In this document: piece by piece, positions 1 through 5,790 of the stretch
Layout: the number at the start of each line of letters is the position of its first letter
Position numbering within the stretch: the first letter of the stretch is position 1
DNA from: Saprospiraceae bacterium
GTDB lineage: Bacteria > Bacteroidota > Bacteroidia > Chitinophagales > Saprospiraceae
Length of the DNA stretch: 10,142 nucleotides
NCBI GenBank assembly: GCA_027031185.1
Contig: JALVEF010000297.1
Coordinates: 1-10,142 of the forward strand
Direction: 5' to 3'
Translations under genes and position numbers: made by a program
Notes under the pieces: model-generated
What the model saw: the letters and a program-made list of their open reading frames with translations, nothing else
Databases searched by the model: none
Told to the model about the DNA's origin: nothing

Positions 1-153
1 CCTGTACGTTGCCTCCCCTCCGCGGATGAGAAAAATCATTGTCTTCCGTTAAACTTCCTGCCAAAATTGTTATCCTAATGCCAAAGGATGACGCGAAATC
101 CCGAAACCCATCGCCGGTCACGGCGAAATCTTTTTCACAAAAAAACTGCAAAA

Positions 154-1002
154 ATGAAGAGAATACTGTTTTTCCTGGCACTGGCCTTTTTGGGCGCCTT
201 GACCTTTACCTCTTGTAAGAAAGACAAAAACAACGAACCGCAACCCGAGCCGCTGACAATGGACCAGGCCGAATCCATGGCCGTGGATGTTACGGACGAG
301 GAGGCCGTGATGGCAGAGGTGGATATGCAATCGGATGAAATGCTGGTGCAGTTTGTGGCGGGAGGCCCGCTATCCGGTGACTGCCCGACAGTAACCGCGG
401 ATCAGCCGCAAGGTACTTTTCCGGTGACGATCACGATTGACTTTGGCGACGGATGTACGGCGCCCGACGGTCATTGGCGAAGCGGCAAAATCATCATAAA
501 TGTATCCGATAAGCCCACCAACCCGGGTGCGACGCGCACGATTACCTTGGTGGACTACCACGTGGACAGTTTGGCGATCGAGGGCACGCGTACCTGGACA
601 AACAATGGGCCGAATGCCCAAGGACAGCCCTCCTTTACCCGCACGACTACCGGTGCCAAGATCACGTATCCGGACGGCAGCTTCCGCTCCTGGGAGACCA
701 CGCACACTTTGACGTGGACTGCCGGCTATGACACACCTTGGATGCGGCTGGATGATGAGTATGATATCGAGGGCAGCCGGAATGTGGTGCGCAAAAACGG
801 TGATAGCTTCAGCTCCGTGATCACCACGCCGCTGCACAAGCGCTTTACCTGTCCGTATGTGGAAAGCGGGGTGCGTGAGATCACCAAAAACGGAGAAACC
901 GCCACGCTGGACTATGGAGACGGCACTTGCGATCCTTGGGGGACACTCACATTGCCGGATGGCACGACTAAGCAAATCAAACTACGCAAATGGCACTTTT
1001 GA
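154..1002 (+). CDS. Predicted secreted lipoprotein, function unknown
   Basis: This encodes a 282-residue protein with an N-terminal lipoprotein signal: a short K/R start, a hydrophobic stretch at residues 4-18 and a lipobox ending TFTSC with C21 as the lipidated cysteine, followed by a charged, P/E-rich linker. An upstream in-frame ATG at 88 would add 22 basic residues ahead of the signal peptide, so the ATG at 154 is preferred; it follows an A-rich stretch and has no Shine-Dalgarno. The mature part is rich in T, G and D and looks all-beta, with FGDGC near residues 97-101 and four cysteines (C77, C101, C233, C259) that could form two disulfides. It resembles uncharacterised Bacteroidota lipoproteins; I recognise no catalytic motif. 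It probably sits in the outer or inner membrane facing the periplasm or surface. It appears monocistronic, closed by the terminator just downstream. Confidence 0.85.
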   Translation: MKRILFFLALAFLGALTFTSCKKDKNNEPQPEPLTMDQAESMAVDVTDEEAVMAEVDMQSDEMLVQFVAGGPLSGDCPTVTADQPQGTFPVTITIDFGDGCTAPDGHWRSGKIIINVSDKPTNPGATRTITLVDYHVDSLAIEGTRTWTNNGPNAQGQPSFTRTTTGAKITYPDGSFRSWETTHTLTWTAGYDTPWMRLDDEYDIEGSRNVVRKNGDSFSSVITTPLHKRFTCPYVESGVREITKNGETATLDYGDGTCDPWGTLTLPDGTTKQIKLRKWHF

Positions 1003-1026
1003 GCCATGCCCTCAGGGAAAACTGTG

Positions 1027-1058
1027 ACGGCGCACCGGTGACGGTGCGCCGTTTTTTT
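1027..1058 (+). terminator. Intrinsic terminator of the lipoprotein gene
   Basis: A perfect 10-bp stem (ACGGCGCACC at 1027-1036 pairing with GGTGCGCCGT at 1043-1052) with a 6-nt loop is followed directly by a run of seven T. It begins 25 nt after the lipoprotein stop. Read on the other strand the same hairpin is followed by only four T, so it may act weakly on the convergent gene as well. Confidence 0.9.
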
Positions 1059-1066
1059 GTGTGCGC

Positions 1067-1091
1067 GCTGCGGCGCCGGCAGCGCCGCAGC
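1067..1091. repeat. Perfect 10-bp GC-rich inverted repeat
   Basis: GCTGCGGCGC (1067-1076) pairs perfectly with GCGCCGCAGC (1082-1091) around a 5-nt loop. It lies between the convergent lipoprotein and two-helix membrane protein genes, 23 nt beyond the stop of the latter. Neither side has an adjacent T run of terminator type, so it may instead stabilise the 3' end of a transcript or help termination together with the neighbouring hairpin. Confidence 0.6.
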
Positions 1092-1114
1092 ATAGGATGG
1101 CAGGGAGTTCCTTC

Positions 1115-1690
1115 TCAGGACTCCGGTTCATTGATAAAGTATTCGTCAATGTTATTGCGGATGAGCTGCTGGATTTCGGCACTGTAATGGTCATCTCGAT
1201 TGATCAGATCGTAGCGGATCTGGCCACACAGCCCGGACAGGGCACGGGACAGCTTATCGGACTCCGCGGGAGTGATGTGGTCATCCTTGGTAATATCCCG
1301 GACGACATTTAGCAGCTTGGAGTATTCTACCAGGACATCGCGGTTGGCGAGTGTGGAGATCTTGTGGGTGAGCAGCTCCAGTTTGATCCATCCGCTTTCG
1401 GATATGGTGCCGTCTGTCATGACTTGCTGGATGGTATCCATCAACTCGAAGTAGAGCTTGGATTTCAGGTCGAATATCTTGACACGCTGCTCCTTTTCGA
1501 GCTCCACTTCGCTTTGTTTGTTCAGCAAGGCAGCCGTGATGGCGATGGTGGCGATGGTGCCCAAGACAATCAGGACAATCTCCTGCAAAAAAGGAATGGA
1601 CGCTGCCTTGTCATAGGCGGCGCGCAGAAAAATATATCCGGTCACAAAGGTCAGGGCGGCGATGAGCAGGTATTTGGCGCTTTCTTTCAT
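1115..1690 (-). CDS. Small two-helix membrane protein, function unknown
   Basis: This encodes a 191-residue protein starting MKESAK. Two hydrophobic segments (about residues 6-23 and 36-57) form a likely membrane hairpin. A charged, probably coiled-coil segment rich in E and K (about 58-85) and a helical cytoplasmic tail to residue 191 follow. The frame stays open upstream to 1855, but that extension runs through the intergenic palindrome and heptamer repeats and has no protein-like character, so the ATG at 1690 is chosen; an ATG at 1729 would add 13 residues and is the main alternative. A weak promoter-like CAAATTTG lies at 1716-1723. I recognise no named family. The shape, a short membrane anchor plus a helical cytosolic domain, would suit a scaffold or a small regulatory membrane protein, but no function can be assigned. 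Confidence 0.75.
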   Translation of the reverse strand: MKESAKYLLIAALTFVTGYIFLRAAYDKAASIPFLQEIVLIVLGTIATIAITAALLNKQSEVELEKEQRVKIFDLKSKLYFELMDTIQQVMTDGTISESGWIKLELLTHKISTLANRDVLVEYSKLLNVVRDITKDDHITPAESDKLSRALSGLCGQIRYDLINRDDHYSAEIQQLIRNNIDEYFINEPES

Positions 1691-1736
1691 GGAATCTGAT
1701 TTTAGCACAAGGTACCAAATTTGTCGCATAATATAC

Positions 1737-1771
1737 ACGGTCCACGGCCCATGGTAAAGGGTCAATGGGTA
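1737..1771. repeat. Degenerate heptamer tandem repeat, left copy
   Basis: Five consecutive 7-nt units can be laid out: ACGGTCC, ACGGCCC, ATGGTAA, AGGGTCA and ATGGGTA. They share an A-N-G-G core at a fixed 7-nt phase. The last part (GGTAAAGGGTCAATGGG, 1753-1769) recurs almost exactly at 1862-1878, on the other side of the palindromic module. The array lies in the divergent intergenic region, upstream of the two-helix membrane protein gene. Confidence 0.6.
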
Positions 1772-1789
1772 CACATCCTTCGGATGTGT
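1771..1789. repeat. 8-bp hairpin next to the 30-bp palindrome
   Basis: ACACATCC (1771-1778) and GGATGTGT (1782-1789) form a perfect stem around TTC. In RNA the C-UUC-G context would give a very stable UUCG-type tetraloop. It lies 4 nt before the larger palindrome and seems part of the same composite element. Confidence 0.75.
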
Positions 1790-1793
1790 AGAA

Positions 1794-1823
1794 TGTTGGG
1801 GCGAAATGCATTTCGCCCCAACA
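1794..1823. repeat. Perfect 30-bp palindrome, candidate REP-like element
   Basis: The left arm TGTTGGGGCGAAATG (1794-1808) is the exact reverse complement of the right arm (1809-1823), with no spacer and ATGCAT at the centre. As DNA this could form a cruciform or bind a symmetric dimer; as RNA it would need to open a few central bases to form a hairpin. Its place outside genes, beside another hairpin and between heptamer runs, fits an interspersed palindromic intergenic repeat. Whether it recurs in the genome cannot be seen from this window. Confidence 0.85.
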
Positions 1824-1859
1824 AAAACCAGCCCATCGTTGGAGTGCCGGACCATGGAG

Positions 1860-1880
1860 ACGGTAAAGGGTCAACGGGGC
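1860..1880. repeat. Degenerate heptamer tandem repeat, right copy
   Basis: Three 7-nt units, ACGGTAA, AGGGTCA and ACGGGGC, match the left heptamer run in sequence and orientation. GGTAAAGGGTCAAYGGG is shared by both runs, which flank the hairpin and palindrome at a distance of 109 nt. A CCATGG lies shortly before the shared part in each copy. The rest of the intergenic region (1881-2003) is C/T-rich and shows nothing else I can name apart from the promoter-like box. Confidence 0.55.
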
Positions 1881-1991
1881 ACCCACCCCTTGGCCGGCTT
1901 GGCGCTTTCTCGATTCTTCGGTTCTTCAATTCCTCCCCATAACCACCGCCCCATTTCCCATGTCGGATGCACAACACATCATTATATTTCG

Positions 1992-1999
1992 TTTCTTTG
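1992..1999 (+). promoter_or_regulatory. Possible Bacteroidota -7 promoter element for the DUF3137 gene
   Basis: TTTCTTTG matches the Bacteroidota -7 consensus TAnnTTTG at five of its six fixed positions and ends 4 nt before the ATG at 2004. If used, transcription would start at or within a few bases of the start codon, giving a leaderless message. No convincing TTG -33 partner was found, so confidence is modest. Confidence 0.35.
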
Positions 2000-2003
2000 C
2001 AAT

Positions 2004-3020
2004 ATGCAAGAATCGTTTCAGGACTATTTCAACCACACGATCTATCCCGAGCTGTACCGTAAGGAGCGGGAGCGACGGCGGCTGTTAGGTAGTATGGTGG
2101 CAATAGGTGTATTGTTGGCGGTGTCAGCATATCTGATGGTGCGGGTAGGAGGTCTTTTTGGGCTAGTTATATTTGCCTTCCCCGGTATGATGTACTTCGT
2201 ATGGGCAGGTGCAAAGTACCAGCAATATATCAAGCGCTTTAAACCGGACATCGTCAATTTGATATTGGATCATATTGATGACAAGGTCAGCTTCGGTACG
2301 CTGCACTACGATCCGGATCGCGGCATTCCAAAGTCTGATTTTATCAAGTCCGGGCTCTTTGTCACTAAGGCAGATTATTACGAGGCGGAGGACTATATCA
2401 GCGGCATTATTGGTGATGTATCATTTGAATTTTGCGAAGTGCGGGTAGCTGAGTTTGCAGGGCCACAGGCCGGTATGCGGCCGGTAGCTTCGGGTATTTT
2501 TCTCAAAGCTGAATTTGGTGCGCTCAAAGCGCTGGAAGCACGGCGTCAACGACAGATGCAGGACGCTGCGGGCAGCACATCCTCCCGGGAGATCCCCCCG
2601 GCCGACGAAAAAAAACCACAGCGCGAACGCAGTCTCATCTTTATCGTCCCCAAAGATGCCCGGGCTGCTATGACCCGGGCCATTAAGCGTTTTCACTTGC
2701 AAGGGGCCGAACCGGTGACGGTAACGGATGAGCCGGACTTTGATAAGTATTTCACGGTATACCGGGCCCGCCGGGCGCCGGTGTCCATGAAAGTGTCCGC
2801 AGCGTTGAGCCGGCGCATTTTCCATTTTGCCGAGAAGATGGGACACAAACCGGCCATCCTGATAACGAATACGGGGGCGCGTGCCTTGTTGCCATTCGAA
2901 AAGGACTTGCTGGAGCCCGGTTATATTTTTACACGCATGACATATGAGCAGATTGAAAAATTTTACAGAGATTTACAAGTGATCTTCGGATTGATAGAAG
3001 AACTGGACAGAATGTTTTGA
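2004..3020 (+). CDS. DUF3137 family membrane protein
   Basis: This encodes a 338-residue protein. A basic, helical N-terminus (1-28) leads into two adjacent hydrophobic segments (about 29-46 and 50-68), then a large soluble part. The soluble part carries patterns I associate with DUF3137: YDPDRGIPKSDFIKSGLF at 102-119, YYEAEDYISGIIGDVSFEF at 125-143 and DEPDFDKYFTVY at 242-253. A hydrophilic, low-complexity insert lies around 178-208. The family has no established biochemical role that I know of. The frame is open back to 1806, but that part crosses the palindromic repeat, so the ATG at 2004 is taken; it also fits the promoter-like box. The stop is followed after one base by the start of the kinase-like gene, so the two are almost certainly co-transcribed and may be translationally coupled. 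Confidence 0.85.
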   Translation: MQESFQDYFNHTIYPELYRKERERRRLLGSMVAIGVLLAVSAYLMVRVGGLFGLVIFAFPGMMYFVWAGAKYQQYIKRFKPDIVNLILDHIDDKVSFGTLHYDPDRGIPKSDFIKSGLFVTKADYYEAEDYISGIIGDVSFEFCEVRVAEFAGPQAGMRPVASGIFLKAEFGALKALEARRQRQMQDAAGSTSSREIPPADEKKPQRERSLIFIVPKDARAAMTRAIKRFHLQGAEPVTVTDEPDFDKYFTVYRARRAPVSMKVSAALSRRIFHFAEKMGHKPAILITNTGARALLPFEKDLLEPGYIFTRMTYEQIEKFYRDLQVIFGLIEELDRMF

Positions 3021-3021
3021 C

Positions 3022-5169
3022 ATGGGTGTACGCCTGGAAGACGACAGATTGTTGCTGGATACCATAGATGCGCTATGCCATAAGTGCGAATACGACAAGG
3101 CGCGTGCGCTCCTCGTGCGTGTGGACAAGGAGACCCAGCGTCGCCTGTGGGATGTCAAGATGCTTTTAGCGGAAAGAGAGCTGTCCGGAGAGCGCTTTAC
3201 GGAGGAGGAGTTGACGGATATGCTTGCACTTTTGCCCCGGGGAGCGCTGCCGGTCCAGGAAGAGGTGGAAGTATTGTTGCTCAAAGGACGTATCCACCGT
3301 TGGTATGGAGATGTGGACCGTGCAGATGATTATTTTTTTCAAGCATTACTAGACAGCCGTGACAGTGACTTTGATGCGGGCAAGGTGTGGGCATTGATGG
3401 ATCTGGCTATCATCGCCCGCATCCGAAATCAATTTGAAAAGGCCCTGGATTTGATAGACACGGCGGAGTCTTTGCTGGATCAATTGCCGGATTTTCGCAA
3501 ACGCACGGTCGAGCTGGATGTTTGGCTCACCAAGTCGCGCATCTTGTTGAGCATGCAGGACTATACCCGGATGGAAAAAAGTGTGGACCGGCTCCTGGAG
3601 CGCGTCCATCCGGAAGCACAAGTATTTTACTTTGCCCAAGCGCTCAACTACAAGGCCATTATCCACGCCGCCCGGGGCAGCCAAAAAGAAGCCCTGCCCA
3701 TGTTTTTGCAGGCTTTGCAAATCAGTAAGTCAATCGCATACCAGGTCTTGTCTCGCAAGATTGAAACGAATATTGCTACTATTTATGCCCAGATCCAAAA
3801 CTATCCGGAAGCGCTCCGCCGCTACAAGGCAATTTTGAAAGAATATGACCGCTCCATCCGCCCCGAAAGAAGGGCCACCTTGCTCAACAATATCGGAAAC
3901 CTTTACCTGAAATTGCGCAAATGGAATAAAGCCATCGCTTATTTCGCCGATGTGGAGGCCATCGCCCGACAGACCGGCCACCAACTGCTCGAGCGCCTGG
4001 CATTTTGCCAAATCGCCCGCTGCCTCGTGGAATCCAATAGCTTGGACGCACTCCCCACACATCTCAAGTCTTTTGATGAAGATCTCCTGAATACGCCTCC
4101 ATTCAACGGCCAGCAAATCCTCTACTACGTAAAGGCAAAGTTTGCATTCGCCAATAAAGCATACAAAGACACCATCACCTTCGCCAAAAAAGCCATCCGC
4201 CTGGCCCTGAAATTCAAAGATGATACAACAGAATTGAATGCCTTGTCTATCCTGGCACGTGCTTACGAAAAAAATCAGGACACCAAAGCCGCCGTCAATG
4301 TATATAAGAAAATTACCGTAAAAAGAGAAAAGCTGGAAAAGCGCAGCATCACCAATCGCATCACCAAAACGGAGATAGACTATATCATCGCTGCCAAAGA
4401 AAAAGAAATTCAGGCCCTGACGCGCGAAAACCAACTACAGGCCGAACTGCTCAAGTCCGCATCCCTTGTGCGTACCAAGCAAAGAGCGCTGATTAAGAAA
4501 AATGAAGAAATCAGTCTCTTTGCCCAAAATGTAGCCCTAGAGCTGGGCAGATACATCCGGCGCCTTCACCATGACATTTTTCTCTTGCGGGACAGCGGCG
4601 CAGCCATACCGGAATCACTTCAACACACCATCTCTTCACTCGAGTCCCATATCAACCACATGGCTCGCTATGCATCGGTAATCCGGCAATCGGCCGGCGG
4701 CCAATTCCGTCCCGCTGATTTGTGGGAACTGATAAACTTGGATATGGCAGAGGAGATCCGGGCGGTGGCAGCACGCCTTGATTTTGTGTCTGAGGTAGAA
4801 GAAATGCCCTTTGGGTACCGGCTTTTGAAGATTATCCTGACAGAGCTGGTGCGCAATGCGCTGCGATTCTCGCCCGGCGAGCCGGTCATTTCGGTGCATT
4901 TTGCATCGCACGAAGACGGTTATGTGATACGGGTGCAAGACCGGGGCATCGGAATTGACGAAGCGGATGAAGACAAGTTGTTTTTGCCTTTTTACAGGAC
5001 CGGTCGTTTGCCGGCCAAGGAAGGGGTAGGCCTGGGCTTGACCGTGTGTCATGACCTAGTGGAGAAAATGGGCGGCGTCATTAAGGCTTTTCCAATGAGT
5101 CCGGACGGCGGCCTGCGCATCAATATCTCGCTGCCATCGGAAGCCCCTCTATTATTGAATGCTACATAA
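3022..5169 (+). CDS. Soluble TPR-repeat histidine-kinase-like protein with an altered H-box
   Basis: This encodes a 715-residue protein with no membrane segment. Tetratricopeptide-like helical pairs fill about 84-436, clearest at 205-237, 247-278 and 286-318. A charged coiled coil follows at about 436-498. The dimerisation/H-box position reads FAQNVALELGRYI (500-512), where L506 stands where the phosphoacceptor histidine of the usual FA-x-x-(S/A)-H-E/D-L pattern should be; H516 and H517 lie one helical stretch later. The HATPase_c domain (about 565-706) looks intact: N-box E608/N612, G1 box DRGIGID (640-646), F-box LFLPF (653-657) and G2 box GVGLGL (668-673). No receiver or DNA-binding domain is attached. 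By family it would sense protein partners through TPRs and use ATP. It could phosphorylate through a noncanonical histidine, or act as a pseudokinase or ATP-dependent switch. Its start lies 1 nt after the DUF3137 stop. Confidence 0.88.
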   Translation: MGVRLEDDRLLLDTIDALCHKCEYDKARALLVRVDKETQRRLWDVKMLLAERELSGERFTEEELTDMLALLPRGALPVQEEVEVLLLKGRIHRWYGDVDRADDYFFQALLDSRDSDFDAGKVWALMDLAIIARIRNQFEKALDLIDTAESLLDQLPDFRKRTVELDVWLTKSRILLSMQDYTRMEKSVDRLLERVHPEAQVFYFAQALNYKAIIHAARGSQKEALPMFLQALQISKSIAYQVLSRKIETNIATIYAQIQNYPEALRRYKAILKEYDRSIRPERRATLLNNIGNLYLKLRKWNKAIAYFADVEAIARQTGHQLLERLAFCQIARCLVESNSLDALPTHLKSFDEDLLNTPPFNGQQILYYVKAKFAFANKAYKDTITFAKKAIRLALKFKDDTTELNALSILARAYEKNQDTKAAVNVYKKITVKREKLEKRSITNRITKTEIDYIIAAKEKEIQALTRENQLQAELLKSASLVRTKQRALIKKNEEISLFAQNVALELGRYIRRLHHDIFLLRDSGAAIPESLQHTISSLESHINHMARYASVIRQSAGGQFRPADLWELINLDMAEEIRAVAARLDFVSEVEEMPFGYRLLKIILTELVRNALRFSPGEPVISVHFASHEDGYVIRVQDRGIGIDEADEDKLFLPFYRTGRLPAKEGVGLGLTVCHDLVEKMGGVIKAFPMSPDGGLRINISLPSEAPLLLNAT

Positions 5170-5178
5170 ACTACTGAC

Positions 5179-5787
5179 ATGCCACTGACGCCGGTTGTTC
5201 GAAATATTTTGATGATCAATGTCCTGATCTTTCTGATTATGATGATGGGTGGCTCGGGCATTTTTGCCGCCAGGTTGGCCGCCTATTATCCGGAATCCCC
5301 GTATTTCAGACCCTATCAACTGGTGACCCACATGTTTATGCACGGCAATGTGGCCCACATTTTTTTCAATATGTACGCCTTGGCCATCTTGGGTCCCCCG
5401 CTGGAAGAAAGGCTGGGATCACAGCGTTTTTTCATTTTTTACTTTCTGTCGGGTTTGGGCGCTATTGGTTTGTTTTTTTTGGTCAAGTATATTGAGCTGC
5501 ACGTGTATCACGCGCCGGTGCCCATCAATGTCCCCGTGCTGGGCGCCTCAGGAGCCGTCTTTGGTATCCTGGCCGGCTTCGGCACCTTATATCCCACCGT
5601 CCGGCTGATGCTGTTGTTTCCACCGGTGGCCATGCAAGCCAAATATTTTGTGATGCTTTATGCCGGCTTGGAGCTGTACCTTGGCTTGCAGGGTTTGCAG
5701 CCCGGTGTGGCACATTTTGCGCACGTCGGTGGCGCGCTGTTTGGTTTTTTGCTGCTCAAGTTCTGGGGCGTCCGTCCCGTGCGATGA
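5179..5787 (+). CDS. Rhomboid family intramembrane serine protease
   Basis: This encodes a 202-residue polytopic membrane protein that cleaves transmembrane segments of client proteins within the bilayer. About six hydrophobic segments can be seen (roughly 9-30, 56-72, 84-103, 118-136, 141-170 and 177-196), matching the compact six-helix bacterial form. Active-site features are all present: H60 and N64 in HIFFN (oxyanion site), the catalytic serine S124 in GASGAVFG, and the catalytic histidine H182 in AHVGG. The length is usual for the minimal family. The ATG at 5179 lies 9 nt after the kinase-like gene stop, with no Shine-Dalgarno, so it is probably the third gene of the same transcript. It ends 3 nt before the convergent methyltransferase gene, with no terminator between. 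The substrate is unknown; the neighbouring DUF3137 membrane protein is a speculative candidate. Confidence 0.93.
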   Translation: MPLTPVVRNILMINVLIFLIMMMGGSGIFAARLAAYYPESPYFRPYQLVTHMFMHGNVAHIFFNMYALAILGPPLEERLGSQRFFIFYFLSGLGAIGLFFLVKYIELHVYHAPVPINVPVLGASGAVFGILAGFGTLYPTVRLMLLFPPVAMQAKYFVMLYAGLELYLGLQGLQPGVAHFAHVGGALFGFLLLKFWGVRPVR

Positions 5788-5790
5788 GCG

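Noticed and set aside
111..139. Small hairpin TCGCCG/CGGCGA followed by a T-rich stretch upstream of the lipoprotein start
   Set aside because: The stem is only 6 bp and the T run is interrupted and offset. It is too weak to call a terminator or attenuator, although an upstream gene off the left edge could use it.
370..975. Minus-strand open frame of 201 codons over the lipoprotein gene
   Set aside because: The plus-strand frame has a signal peptide, lipobox and following terminator. The reverse frame has arginine-rich, shadow-like composition.
1691..1855. N-terminal extension of the two-helix membrane protein to 1855
   Set aside because: It would translate the palindrome and heptamer repeats and place 55 non-protein-like residues before an obvious membrane anchor.
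1737..1880. CRISPR array
   Set aside because: The repeat units are 7 nt, degenerate and contiguous, without unique spacers. No cas genes are present.
1737..1880. Insertion sequence or complete MITE with terminal inverted repeats
   Set aside because: The flanking repeats are in direct, not inverted, orientation. No transposase frame or clear target-site duplication is visible.
1806..2003. N-terminal extension of the DUF3137 protein to 1806
   Set aside because: It begins inside the 30-bp palindrome and crosses the heptamer repeat. The DUF3137-like protein starts naturally at the ATG at 2004.
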